From Pomacea canaliculata (taxonomy: Eukaryota > Mollusca > Gastropoda > Architaenioglossa > Ampullariidae), in NCBI RefSeq assembly GCF_003073045.1, contig NC_037590.1, forward strand, positions 37,192,751-37,256,750: a stretch of 64,000 nt of DNA. The letters run 5' to 3'. Shown in pieces: positions 10,901-22,439 of the stretch; positions within the stretch are counted from its first letter, which is position 1, and each line of letters starts with the position of its first letter. Both the position numbers and the translations under genes were made by a program. Below the pieces are notes generated by a model. That model did not search any database and was not told the origin of the DNA. It saw nothing but the letters and a program-made list of their open reading frames with translations.

Positions 10901-13798
10901 AGAAAATTTAGTCTGTCTTCGTTCAGTGGAATATATTAAATACTAAAGGTAATGGCGGAGAACAAATCTGAGGGAAACCACAAGTGTTACTCACCAACTT
11001 TCTCTATTCTTTTCTTTTGCTTCTCGCTCATATTTTTCAAGTGTGCGTTTATCTACCATTCCTGTAAGGTATCTTTAAAAAACAAAAGTATTCTAGTCAA
11101 GAATTTCAACATAAATCTTATAAAAATTATGGAACAATTAGCATAAGACATCAGTCTAGAAAAATAGATTGTAACCATATTGGTCAGAGAAGGCCCAATA
11201 GCATTCAATTCACATTACTAATTTACCTCCATTTTACCAGAATGCAAGTTGGAGTAATTGAAAACAGTGCAAGTATATAGCATGTCTCCTCCCAGCCTGT
11301 ATATTAAATGTTTATTAAAAAGTTAAACCACACTCTAAAAAAGAATCCTATTTTTTACAGCAGAAGTTCTAAGGCTGCACTTTTAGAAATATATCTATAA
11401 AAAGCTAGCCACAATAGAGGTTTCACAAAATTTAAGAATTGCTCAAGCACATTAAAACAACTTTTTTCACTGCACTCTCTAATTCACTTACAAAAGGTGA
11501 CCACCAATTGTTGATTTTCCAGCATCTGCATAAAAAAAAATGCTTCAGATAATCATATAATAATCATTATATAAACATATAGATATATATTGAAAAGAGC
11601 TTCAAAAGTGTAGCAAAACATGAATATCAAACAAAAAATGTTTGTCTTAAGACACACAAGACAGCTCTTTCTTACTTTCTTACCTATCTATTTTCTTTTT
11701 TTTGCATTTTTAGCTTAGTTTTAAAACAACATTAAAGAATCATACAGAATTTTAAGATAGTAAAACGTATCTCTGTTAAAGTGCAATTTCATATCATACT
11801 AATAATGAACATTTTTATAGTGCTTTTCCAATTACTTGCTCACAGCGCTTTACAGAAGTGAAATACAGAACAATTCATCTAAACAGAATCACTAACAACA
11901 AGGCACCCATATTTGCATGAAACACACCTACTTATACATAACGTAAATACAGACATGTAATGCATGCTCATGGTCAGGACATAGTCACAGTGAAGTCTAC
12001 ATTCTGAAAAAATACATCTTAAGTTTGGATTTAAGTGGTAAGCGAATCAGTGATTATATTACATAATATTATATACTAAAAGGGGAGAAATTTGTAAGGC
12101 TAAAAGTAAGGTTGTTTGAGGAGGAACACAGCAATGCAATCATGCACACACATGGACACAAACATGTACACACGCATATATGTGTGTGCACAGAACTAAT
12201 CAAAATACATGTGATTATACAACTATATAATGATTTTTAGTTGTGAAAAGTCCCTATGATTTTAGGAAAATTTTGTTACACAACTGCTTTTCTAGCAAAG
12301 AAGACTAATTCATTGCCAAAAAATAAGGTGACCAGACGTTTCGGGGGCGAAAGCGGGACACGTGCCGATGATGGTGTCGTCACCGTCAAAAAACGCCGAA
12401 AAAAGTGATTTTTAAAGACAACCGGGACATTTGATGGACTTGCCAGAAAGCCAAAAAGCGGGACATTGGGCGTCCTGCCCGATGAGCAGGCGGGACACGA
12501 GGTCAAAAGTGGGACTGTCCCGCCAAATGCGGGACGTCTGGTCACCTTACAAAAAAGCTTGATGGTAGGTGGCATACCAGTAAACAAAAATACATATGGC
12601 ATTAAGGTTGGGTCCTCAATTACTATTGCTCTTATCACTAGGCTATCCACTCTCCCAAATGAGGGATCAGCACGATTACCAGCCCTTCTTAAAACTTATT
12701 CTAACTAATTTTATTGTTCTTACCAACATGTCCAATGAAGACTACATTGACATGGTCTTTCCTAACTTTGTTGGCTGCTTCTGAAGGTTTCTTAGGTTTG
12801 GGTATCTCATCTTCATCCTCCAAACCCTCTTCCAGTTGGGGCTCCTCCTGGCCCTCTTCATCCTGTTGGTCCCATGTTTCAGTATCATCTTCTGGAAACG
12901 TAAAATTGCTAAATGATTTCAGGACTATATATTCTATATTCAGTAAGAATGTTATTCTAGTCCATTACATTTCTGGTGCCTGTGCAAGTTTTAATTTCAG
13001 ATACCACTTCCCTTTTACCTTTATGCTTAATCAAATTGTAGGATTCAATGAAACAGAAATATTACTGGTGTAGAGCATTATTTATAATTTTACAATTGAA
13101 TCCTTCAGTATTCGTTACTGTGATATCTCCACCAGCTAACAAGACTTTAGAATGATATAAGCAATAAGTCATAAGTGTAAAATAAACAGTACTTACATCG
13201 CTAACACAAAATGTTGAAAACAACCTTATCTGCTGATATTACAAAACACAACCTGGAATGTTTTGGTTTGGGTTCAGACATAAAAGCATTGAAGTAAAGC
13301 ATTACCAGTCTGATTGTTTGGTTGTGACAAAGGTGTAGATTCTACTGGTTCTCCTGATCCATCCAATTCCAAATTAACAGATCCCTCTGAAATATAAAAA
13401 TACAAGATTGAACTGTTTCCGTAAACTGGTCACTTTTTCTTGACAAGCTTATGGTCTTATGGTGCAACTAGATATTAAACGTCATATCAAGTTATAAGAG
13501 GTAAACTATTCAATAACACTTTAAGACTTAAGCTAAATCTTGTTATTCTGTTATCAGACACATCTTCATACACACCTTCAACATTTGGAAGCTCTGCTGA
13601 ATCGGGCACCTCCTCATCTGGAACCTGTAAAGGAACGAATGCAGGGGCAAACACATTTTGGCCTGGCATGAATACTGGGGCATTCACATTTAGCTTGGAA
13701 GAAATGTCCTTAGCAAGCTGAGCAGCGGAATCTCCAATGCCTCCAGAAGGATCGTCCCACGATTCAGGAACACTTTCTTCGTTATTCTGGGAGGCCAT
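3199..13798 (-). CDS. GSPT1: Eukaryotic peptide chain release factor GTPase subunit eRF3 (GSPT1-like)
   Basis: Class II release factor: a GTPase that works with eRF1 at stop codons in the cytosol and binds poly(A)-binding protein. Fifteen coding exons, given high to low: 13798-13576, 13386-13306, 12891-12724, 11525-11492, 11072-10995, 10712-10532, 10369-10215, 8311-8165, 6981-6888, 6722-6642, 6430-6329, 5487-5416, 5011-4922, 4681-4510, 3242-3199. They sum to 1722 nt (573 aa) with every phase consistent. A PAM2-type motif (LNVNAPVF...FAPAFVP) lies at residues about 36-56. The GTPase has P-loop GHVDAGKST at 155-163, DAPGH at 232-236 and NKMD at 294-297. Translation-factor beta-barrels follow, with the family signatures [24 protein letters not shown] and [17 protein letters not shown]. 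The acidic linker between PAM2 and the GTPase is short compared with yeast Sup35. The start at 13796-13798 has a good context (AGCAGCATGGCC). An in-frame upstream ATG at 13835-13837 is less likely. Confidence 0.95.
7300..7560 (+). mobile_element. Fragment of a non-LTR retrotransposon reverse transcriptase
   Basis: Inside the eRF3 intron between 6981 and 8165, antisense to the gene. The plus-strand frame from 7372 reads TLDKQL...[15 protein letters not shown], then [13 protein letters not shown]. This is the familiar post-catalytic block of jockey/CR1-like LINE reverse transcriptases (DK.L...VCR..YYQLR.I.SIR...[12 protein letters not shown]). The frame then breaks down. There are no ends, no target-site duplication and no catalytic YxDD box, so this is a short decayed piece. 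Confidence 0.65.
7915..7959 (+). repeat. (CAA)n microsatellite
   Basis: Near-perfect run of about 14 CAA/ACA trinucleotide units in the same eRF3 intron, followed by a short A tract. It is intronic and likely length-polymorphic. Confidence 0.9.
9415..9781. mobile_element. Non-autonomous hAT-like DNA transposon (367 bp)
   Basis: The element starts CAGGGGTCTCAAAC and ends with the exact reverse complement GTTTGAGACCCCTG, a 14-bp perfect terminal inverted repeat. It is flanked by an identical 8-bp direct repeat GTCTAGGG at 9407-9414 and 9782-9789. An 8-bp target duplication with CAGGGGT-type ends is typical of hAT elements. The interior near both ends is rich in GGGCCGC-type sequence, unlike the AT-rich surroundings. 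There is no transposase frame. It sits in the eRF3 intron between exons at 8165-8311 and 10215-10369. Confidence 0.88.
11800..11880 (+). repeat. Dispersed repeat fragment with a TTTATAGTGC...CAGCGCTTTACA core
   Basis: An AATAATGAACATTTTTATAG start, then GTGCTTTTCC and a CTCACAGCGCTTTACA block. It resembles a second window segment at 49965-50035 (TTATATAGAGCC...GCTCAAGGTGCTC). The shared layout suggests two diverged copies of one short interspersed family. I cannot name the family with certainty. It lies in the eRF3 intron between 11525 and 12724. Confidence 0.4.
12324..12549. mobile_element. Short inverted-repeat transposable element (226 bp)
   Basis: It begins TAAGGTGACCAGACGT at 12324-12339 and ends with the exact reverse complement at 12534-12549, a 16-bp perfect terminal inverted repeat. 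A 7-bp direct repeat CAAAAAA flanks it at 12317-12323 and 12550-12556. The interior repeats GCGGGAC-like words in both orientations and has no coding capacity. It is therefore a MITE, possibly hAT-related by flank length, although an A-rich flank is weak evidence for a target duplication. It lies in an eRF3 intron 174 bp from the exon at 12724-12891. Confidence 0.85.
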
Positions 13799-14074
13799 GC
13801 TGCTTAGGTGGGCTCGGAAATATGCGTTTTTCCTCAACCGCCTCAGTGTCCACCGCGTGTTAGATTTTCCCTAAGTGACGTCACATTTTCACATGTACTA
13901 CGGAAAACTCGCAGAATCTCAGAGCAGTGCAAAGTTTCTTCTGGTGATAATATTCAGTGCTTAAATAACTTCTAAACTATTAAAGTCAAATATAATCTAC
14001 TTCCATTGAAAACAAATTTTCATTGATAAAAATATTTGTGCACGTTCCGTTGGACACAGGCGTTCTCTTCTAAA
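13799..14074. promoter_or_regulatory. Bidirectional promoter between eRF3 (-) and LUC7L3 (+), with a CRE palindrome
   Basis: Only 276 bp separate the two start codons, so both 5' UTRs and both promoters must lie here or overlap. A full palindromic cAMP-response/ATF element TGACGTCA is at 13876-13883. The eRF3-proximal part has CpG-containing sequence (CCGCGTG and neighbours) against an AT-rich background. No clear TATA box was identified for either gene. Divergent sharing is inferred from geometry. Confidence 0.7.
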
Positions 14075-17000
14075 ATGGCGACGAGTGCTGCAGCCGCGTT
14101 ACTCGATGAGTTGATGGGTCGTTCGCGAAATTTGGACCCTACCGAGAAGCCTCCAGAGCTAAGATGGGATAGTCCAGAGGTAAATAAAGTTAAATTTAAA
14201 TAGGAATTGCAAAAGTGACAAATTTATGTTTAAATGACATTATTTCGCAATCCGATGAAACCAAGTAGGTCGTTCGTACTTAATTCTACCGCACAGTGTG
14301 AGTAACAAATGGAACTAATAATTGCTAGATTAAGTGATCAGTCATTAATTTACAATGGCAGATTCCTTATAATATTAAAATTATTTTGTGTGTTATTGGT
14401 TACTTCTTTTTTTTAGTAGACGTACGTGTTGTATCACATGTCAAACTCGAATATTATCTCTGACTTCGGCTCAAGCCTTGTCACGATGGCTACCGAATTG
14501 TAAAGCTAATGCAAATACTGTTTAGTTAAATGTTGTTGATAATTTAGTATTTGCAGTTATCACACGGCGTTTTATTATATTTTTTCATGCTTGATATCAG
14601 TTTGTGCAAACCAGGTCATAGCTGTGCATACCAGTTATTGATTTTTTTTTTTTTTGCTTTGCTTCAACAGGTTTGCAAGTACTTTTTGTGTGGATTTTGC
14701 CCACATGAGCTGTTTACAAATACTAGAGCAGATCTTGGTTAGTACATATATTAAGCCTTATTTGTGTCTGGACACAGGGATTGTGAATCCATAGTGATAA
14801 AATCCATTCTGGTTTGAGTTTTCAAGACTGTCAGGTGACCAGTTGATTAAACAATTAGCCCCATGTTGAATCAACCATGGTTCAAATTTTACTTTGAGGG
14901 GAGGGGTCCAGCAGCAGAGGGTAGGTAGGAAGTAGAGATAACCTACAGTTCCCTGTAATTTTTACATCTTTCTTTTATAAGTACAGGCGGTCCTCGATTT
15001 ATGACATTGTTTCATTCCTACGTCGTGTCATAAACCGATTTTCGCTGTAAGTCAGAACATACGTACATACTGAGAGAACGACAAAGCAGCAAGCTAAATT
15101 GGAGTACAGTGCGACCGAGGTGACGCCATTCTTCTTGGTCCCGAGCCCCGTAACCCTGTATTCTTCTGCCACACACACCAAACACGAAGTTTGCATTTCG
15201 ACGTTAGTGATGCAAAACCACTCTTGTCGAAACAAGGCTTTCTACAGTAAATAGGAGATGTGTCATAACCACGAAACATTGTAACTTGGAACTGACATAA
15301 CCCGAAGACCACCTGTATATGATTTTTTAAAATGTGACTTGTGATTTTTCCCACCAGTGGTCTAGTCATTTCGGATTAGTTGAATTAACCAGCCCCAAAA
15401 TATCAGTACCATGTATTCCTGCTAAAATAGAAAAAAAAAAACCTATGTGGCATGTTTAATTTTTTCATGTTTTGCAGGTCAGTGCAACAAGATCCATGAT
15501 GAAGCACTTCGTAAACAGTAAGTTTCCCTAAAAAGCAGTGATGTATTATTGTAACTTAGCAATTACTGTTTCTTGATGGAGTTTTTCAAATCGACCATTT
15601 GACCACATAGTGTAGACATTGTTCTTTTTTGTGTTTTAAAATTGGAATTTATTTGTTCTTGTTTGCTGCTTATTCTTGGATTATTTCAGACTGGATTTTT
15701 TTTAAAAAGAATTAAACATGTTTAATTGCAGATACCAGTCAAGTGCAAAGTTCGAGAAAATGGGCTACGAGGATGACTTTCTTCGTTTTTTACAAAATCT
15801 TATTTCTGATGTGGAGAAACGTATAAGACGAGGTCACCAGAGACTTGCATTAAATAATACCCAGGGAAACGTAAGAAACATTTTTGAAAATATTTCAGGT
15901 GTCAAACTTCTCCTCTACCAGAACAACTTATCTGTCATGTGCTTTATGGTCTACTTGCTGTTTTTAGGTTTAACAGTTAAAGAATCATAGGACTAGACTT
16001 TAAAAAGTTTTTTATTTTCCTTTTTCCTTTTTTTTTTTTTTTTTTTTGTCAACTTGACTGCTTAAATTCATGAAACTGATCTGCTGGGAAATTTCTTATG
16101 ATTAGAAAACTGATGTCTTTTTAAGACTGTCTGAAATAATTCCTGTAATATTAAAGGTTGATGTTTGAAAGGAAGTCAATTCTAATTGTATATTTAACAG
16201 TTGAATGGAAACTTGTCATCGGCAAAGGAAGAGAAAATCAACATGCTGACTGAAAAAATCAATGAACTTGTCAAACAGGTATGGTAAACCTTTTGGATAA
16301 ATTTGAAGTAGATTTTGTATTTTACTAGCACAGTTTTTTGATAAAACTTGAGTTATAAAAGTCTCTGTTTTTGTGTCCTGTTTTTTAAGTATTGGCTGCT
16401 GTGTGTGATCCTGTTACACTGTCACAATTTTATTTTTGTCTGATCTTTTAGGCTGAAGAGCTTGGATGTGAAGGCAAAGTTGAGGAATCTCAAGGTGTAC
16501 TGAAGCTTTGTGATCAATTGAAGGAAGAGCGTCAGCAAATTACAAGTGTATGTATTTTACTGGAGATGGTTGATAGATATTCCTGAATATTTTATTGATG
16601 TAACTTCACTTACCTTTATCATAGTAATAGTGAGTCCTGGTGGGTTTTTTTTTTCCTTTTGTGGTCGACATTTGTCCCATAGCTTTTTTTTTTCCTTTCC
16701 CCAACTTCACACTGATATTTTTTTTATGCCATTTTACTTTTATTCCTCTGATGTTTTAATTTTTGTGCATTCTAAACAACTCAGAGTGCCTTTGAGGATA
16801 TGCCTCAGCTAAAACAGATGGAAGTCTGTGAGGTTTGTGGTGCATTCCTTATTGTGGGAGATGCACCCCAGCGGCAAGATGAGCATCTTATGGGTAAACA
16901 GCATGCTGGCTATGCCCAGGTCCGAGCTGAGATTGAAAGAAGAAAGGTAAAAATTGCTTTTCCTAGCAGCCTCAAGCTGCACTTGTTTAACCAAGCTACC

Positions 17001-18388
17001 AATATTGAGAGATAAGGTTGTGACAATATAATGATGGATGCTGTGTATTTTACGTGACTAGGGTGCTCAAAAATAGACTAATGGATACTTAAATCCTCCA
17101 TTTGCTGTGTTACTGTCATTTTGTGCGTTTCTGTCTCATTTTTAAGATCTGAAAGTGAAACATATTTAGGAATTTGTTTTAGAACTAACCCTCCCAGATT
17201 ATATTTTTCTATAAGATTATTATAAATGTAACATAAGTTTGCCGGGCAGGCATAAATATTTATATTTTTGTTATGTGTTGGTTATGATTATCATTCTACA
17301 AATTGCCATGACCTTATTCATTGTTGTGATTTAAATGGTACGTAGGAAAGAATGAGACTTCAGGCAGAGGAAAAGGAAGCAAAAAGGCAGCAAGAAAGAG
17401 AAGATCGTGAAAGAGAGATTCAGCGAGAACGAGAAGAAAGAAGGAAGCGGGAAAAAGAACGAGAAGAGAGGGAAAAGCGTGAACGTGAAAGAGAACGAGA
17501 GCGAGAAAGAGAGAGGGAGAGAGAGCGTGACAGAAGGAGACGAAGCCGATCCCATAGCCGAGGTTCACGCAGCCGAAACAGAAGACGAAGTGGTAGTCGG
17601 GATAGACACCGTAGCCGGGACAGGTATGTCTTAATTTAGGGGTTTGTTTGTTTTTGTTCTCCCCCCCACTCCCCCAATAAGCTTTGCAAGCAGTGTATGT
17701 ATTTAACAGTCTCTGCCTTCATTATTTGCTAAGATCTATTTCTGCAAAATGATGCATGCTGAGAATAGTGTGTATTGTATTTCATACAGTCGTGTGTTTT
17801 ATTGGTAGATGCTGCTGTAGTGTGATGCAAGTAAATTATGTAATGTGTGTTTCAATCAGGAGAAGAAAGTCTCGATCCAAGAGCAAGCATCGCTCTAGAA
17901 GTCCTGCAAGAGACCACCGTAGAGATCGACATGGAAATTCACGACGTAGTCGAAGTAGAAGTAGACATCGTTCTCGTAGTCGAGACAAAGATAGTTCAAG
18001 TCGAAGAGACAAGGACCGCAGTGAGTTTTTTAAATTTTTTGATGAAATATATCATTCACTTTCTAAATTTGCATTTAGTAAAATTCATGCCTTATATACC
18101 TTTTTTCTAATTTGCAGATTTACAGCTAGATTTGATATTTAAATTGCCCATTCCTCCCCTTACCCCTCCCCGAGTAATAATTCAAGGATATGGCTACACT
18201 GTACTACATTTAACTTTTTGTCTGATATAGGAAAAGATCGTGATTCAAAAAGCCAGTCAAACGACCAGGATGTTGTGAAGCGAAGAAGTGAGAGCAGGAG
18301 CCCACATAAAATGCAGAAGGAAGGGAGTTCCACTCCAAAGAAATCTGAAGACGGCATGCTATCTGAAGGTGACACTAAAAATGAATGA
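14075..18388 (+). CDS. LUC7L3: LUC7-like protein 3 (U1 snRNP-associated SR-type splicing factor)
   Basis: LUC7-family proteins associate with U1 snRNP and affect 5' splice-site choice in the nucleus. Ten coding exons: 14075-14179, 14671-14737, 15478-15517, 15732-15870, 16201-16278, 16452-16547, 16785-16946, 17346-17623, 17860-18020, 18231-18388. Total 1284 nt, 427 aa, close to human LUC7L3 (about 432 aa). The N-terminus LLDELMGR and the first zinc finger (VCKYFLCGFCP...H, from residue 36) match the LUC7L3 branch. The region GHQRLAL and a short coiled coil follow. The second zinc finger MEVCEVCGAFLIVGDA has C190, C193, H209 and H215. The C-terminal half is an Arg/Glu-rich helix and then an RS domain to about residue 390, ending EGDTKNE. 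The RE/RS exon is a long purine tract at DNA level, which creates spurious open frames. An intron-like GTACGT...CCAG pair at 18412-18467 suggests an optional 3' UTR intron. Confidence 0.95.
14984..15315. mobile_element. TA-flanked MITE (mariner/pogo-like), 332 bp
   Basis: Lies in LUC7L3 intron 2. The left end CAGGCGGTCCTCGATTTATG and the right end, whose reverse complement begins CAGGTGGTCTTCGGGTTATG, are imperfect inverted repeats. A TA dinucleotide flanks each side (14982-14983 and 15316-15317), as expected for Tc1/mariner/pogo-type insertion. The open frames inside on the minus strand have no recognisable transposase, so the copy is non-autonomous. Confidence 0.72.
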
Positions 18389-21300
18389 GGTACCCACTGT
18401 AACCTCTTGAGGTACGTTTCCTGTTCTGTGGTTCATCATCTTCCACTCTTTACATCTTCTTTCCAGATTATTGAAGGTGAGTCAACAGTTTCTCAAAACA
18501 GGTGCATCTCCTGTGGTAGTCCTGCCAAAGACGAGGATGTGAGAAGGTCCAACTATGGTGCAGCAATGTACGCACTCCATAGAAATCTTTGTGCCTCAGG
18601 ACGTCAGTGTTTGAGGTATATTGTAGATGGGTAGAGAATGATGGTAGATTCTTCTGGTGCACTGCAAATCAGTTTTTCTTTTCTTTTTTTTTTTTTTTTT
18701 TTATTTGCTTCAAATCAAATCCACTCAAAATACAAGTAGTATTCTGCAAATATAATTAAAATTGCAAGTGAATTACTTGTAAAACGTGCTTTTCGCAGGA
18801 TTTTAATATCCCAAAAAATTTTAATGAGAAACCGGTTTTTTTCAGAAACGGCCATGCTGCCTTGTTGGTCATTACATTAATTTTTGAAAATTGGCCAGAA
18901 ATATCGTGTGAAGATCTTAACATCCGATAATAAGATAGAAGTTTAAAATAACAGCTTTTTCATTATTTATTTTTTTTAAATCATTGAACTTAGACATCCA
19001 TGTTAAATCAGCTTGACACCTATTCTCCCTTTTGCAACACTTACAACATCCATAGTAAATGCTTCATTTACAACCACTTTGTTGGAAGAAATGGTTTACT
19101 GCTATGTTGAAACAATAAGGCAAGAATGGCAGGAGAAATGCATTGTCATCTAAATTTTTAAAAACAGCTTTAAACATTGTAGTCTATATTGAATAGAATA
19201 AAGTGAAGTTTTTGGTGCTACTTGTAAATTTTTACATATAATGGGTAGGGGGATGGTTGGAAGTTCTTAATTTTTTGTTTTTTTGCTTGGGCTTGCTGTC
19301 GTTTTTTGCGTATGCAGCAATGCACCATCTGTTGATTCCAGTCTCATTAGGTTTAAAATTTTCTAAATATGAACATAAATTAATGATGTTCAAATATTGT
19401 TTGCACCCAGTCCACACTTTGATTGCTCTTTTGTCCTTGCTGAGCAGTCTGTACTGTCCCAGTTAATTTTTAAAGCATATATAGCTATAAATTGAGTTAC
19501 AACCTGTGCATCTGCTGGTACTGGCTTTTCACATAAAATTGCCTAAATAAAGCCTTACTTTTTCAGTGACACTGAAAGAGCGAGTTTATCTTTCAGTTTC
19601 TTTGGATAAGTGCTATGTTTTTCATCCCATAAATGTACCATGTGCCAGCACTTGCTAGTTACACTGAGAAGGGAACCTTGCTTTCTTGGGAGTTTCCCAT
19701 TTCCAATTTATATATGGCGTATGACAGTACACTTTCTAATGCTGACTCGTCACTGGTGTTTGGAGTCACGGTCACTGAAGCCACAGGATCCAGGGCCGAG
19801 ATCTCTGACACTGCTGGACCATCAGTTGTCATTCATACACCTTTGTAAAGTTTTCTGGAAGGTATTTAAAACTACACCATGGACATCTACTTATTTTGCT
19901 TCTAAGTCTCTTGTGGTGTGTGTGTTTTGTTGTTTTTTAAAAGACTTCATACATTGCATTTCTTTTTCAATTGTTGTTTGTGAGCCATTCATGTAGAAAA
20001 TTATTCCAGTTCTTTTAATGATAAGATACACTTGTGTACATGCATGTCTGTGTGCGAAAGACAGACTAGGATAAGGGAGAAATGCATCAAGCTGACAGCA
20101 GTCAGGCTAATGCATGACCGAACAGCTAAGTTGTCCTTATTACTGAATCTTGATTTTACTTTTTTTTTTTTGTGGTTAACCTATACAATTACAAGGATTG
20201 AATAAGAAAACTATTCTGGGTTGGCTCTCAAAACTCTGGATGTGACTTGCAATTCTAGAAGAGATTTATTTAGTGACAGCAGGTTTTGAGGGCCCAAAAA
20301 TATTTAAATATTTACAGTCTTGCTTCATGTGGTGCACACCAGTGGGAGTCTGCACTTAAACTATTTTTAACTTACCAAAACAGCATTTAATATCCATCAT
20401 GCACACAATGTGCTTTGCATCAATTAGAAAAGTCTGGAAGTGAAATTCTTTAGTCTGATATTTTGATGTGTTCATACCTCTCAGGTTTAGCAGTCTCCTG
20501 TTATCAAGCAGTGATGCTACACCTCTTCCTGCTTGCATGACATTTATATATCATTAAAGGTTCATCAGGTTGAACATAAATGGGAGGACTAGCAATCACT
20601 TTCAATAAAACGATGCTCTCTTCAAGTGGTTGTTAATAAACACACATGAAGCAAGAAGTAAATAATGTATAGTCAGGTTTTTTTTTAAAAGTATGAGATA
20701 AATTTCCCTCGACTCAAAAAAAAAAAAAAAAGTTAATCCTACTCCCATCACAATTTCCTTGCCACTGAAAATGCTTACAAGCTGTATGGCGACATACAGT
20801 CATGCTACCAAATGGGATCTCAGCATGTCTATTTGTCCCCATTAAATGTCTTTTTGTTGTCTGCTCAACGTGCCCACTCAACAATTTGGTCTAGTATCAA
20901 CTCACCATGCCAGCTTTGGATTTTGCAAAAGCGAGAACGATATGTGCAGCTATTTTTGAGGTGGGTCACATGCTTTTGCTAAACAGCATGGAGAAAGGGA
21001 AGAGTGAAAAGGTTTTACTTTCTGCACTTTGTCAGGTTTGCCTCCATATATAGTTTCGTGTATCACGGAATTTTCCTACCCTATAAAATCTGTATTAAAC
21101 AGCTTTGTAATCATTTATGGAAATAAACCAAACCATTAATGTGTTTCAGTATATGCAACCATACCCCCAGTGAATGAAAATTGTAGACTTTGATCCTTAT
21201 TTGATATATGGTGGCAGACAGTGAAAAAGTATCCTGCACAAAAGCACCTTGAAGCCACTGCCATCAAAACCAACACCTGTGATCTATTAATGCTTCACAA

Positions 21301-22439
21301 AGCTACCATGATTGAAAATGAAAAGGTGGTTTCATTGTCTTCAAGGTGCTGTGGTTTTAGTGCCCTAATGCACTGAAAACGATTAGTAGTATTTTGCTAC
21401 CTGTGAACACCTCCTTACTTTGTGGGATTGTTCTGTTTGCATTTTTTGCAGATTTCAGAGGTACCTGGAACAGTTCACTGAATTTAGAGGAAATGCCACT
21501 AGGGGAGAAAGAAGAGTTCCTTCATATTCGGTATTCTCATGCTTCTCGGCTTTATTTTCATGCATTTTTAAAAATAAAGGTAGGTGGGGAACAAAATGCA
21601 GTTGGAGAGAGAATAGAACTGTTTTGTTTACCTTGTTCATCTTAGTAGATGACAAGATTTTTGTGTAGGTGTAGCAGTTAATAAAAACATGCAACCTTTG
21701 CAATGTGAATGTACAAGGGATTGTCTTCCCAGTTAAAGTTTGAACTAGTGTGGATAGTGGGTATTACAAGAAGTGAGGTTTATAACCTTCATCCTTGGAC
21801 AGCTCTGTCCATTCATTTTTGTTGTTTTGCATTGATTACATTTATTTTCCAAACATACTGCTGTTCCAAATACGTTTTACCATTTTGCATGATGTCATAA
21901 TGTTAAGATGACCAGACAATGGCTGATTTGGGGATTTGTAAATTTAAAAGAATATGACAGAGTTACTCCTTGGTGATAATATTCTTGATTGATGATTCAG
22001 AAATTTTCTGAATGCACAATTTATTAGTTGCACTGGACTTTATAAGACAAAACCAGCATATGATGCATTCACTCTTTTTATATTGTTAAATAATTTTAGA
22101 TGTACAGTTGTATAAGTCGGCATGTATATCAGGAGCCTGTTTAAAAGGGGTTGGGGGAGAGTCATAAGTTGCTTCTAGGACTATGAATGATTCACTTCAG
22201 TTTCATTGATCGTGGGGGTTTTAGTGGACAGAGCTCGCGTTAATGTGTACGTGTTTCTCTCCTTTTTTTTTCGTTTTCCAAATTTGTTCAAGATCTGCTT
22301 GCAGATTGTTCACTACTGTTGACTGTAGAAAAATCAATAAACTTGTGCATAATTCAAAGTTTTAAGTGTGCATTGTTTAGCTTGAAAGAAGACTATGTAC
22401 AACCATATCAGACATGCAACATAACTTTTTTTATTAACA
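18389..22439. other. Convergent intergenic region, LUC7L3 and METTL23 3' ends
   Basis: About 4 kb with no coding exon that I can support. Plus-strand polyadenylation hexamers AATAAA at 19197-19202 and 19546-19551 are good candidates for the LUC7L3 transcript end. On the minus strand, METTL23 has AATAAA (TTTATT on plus) at 22430-22435, only a few bases past its stop. A 25-bp word at 19118-19142 recurs exactly at 22684-22708. The short open frames near 19.6 and 21.4 kb have no family resemblance. Confidence 0.6.

Noticed and set aside
12276..12708. Overlapping open frames of 80-124 codons on both strands
   Set aside because: They run through the 226-bp inverted-repeat element. The frames are a by-product of its GC-rich interior and have no family resemblance.
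17314..17634. Extra open frames on both strands over the LUC7L3 RE/RS exon
   Set aside because: The exon is a long purine tract, which leaves all frames without stops. Only the frame giving RE/RS repeats fits the gene phase.
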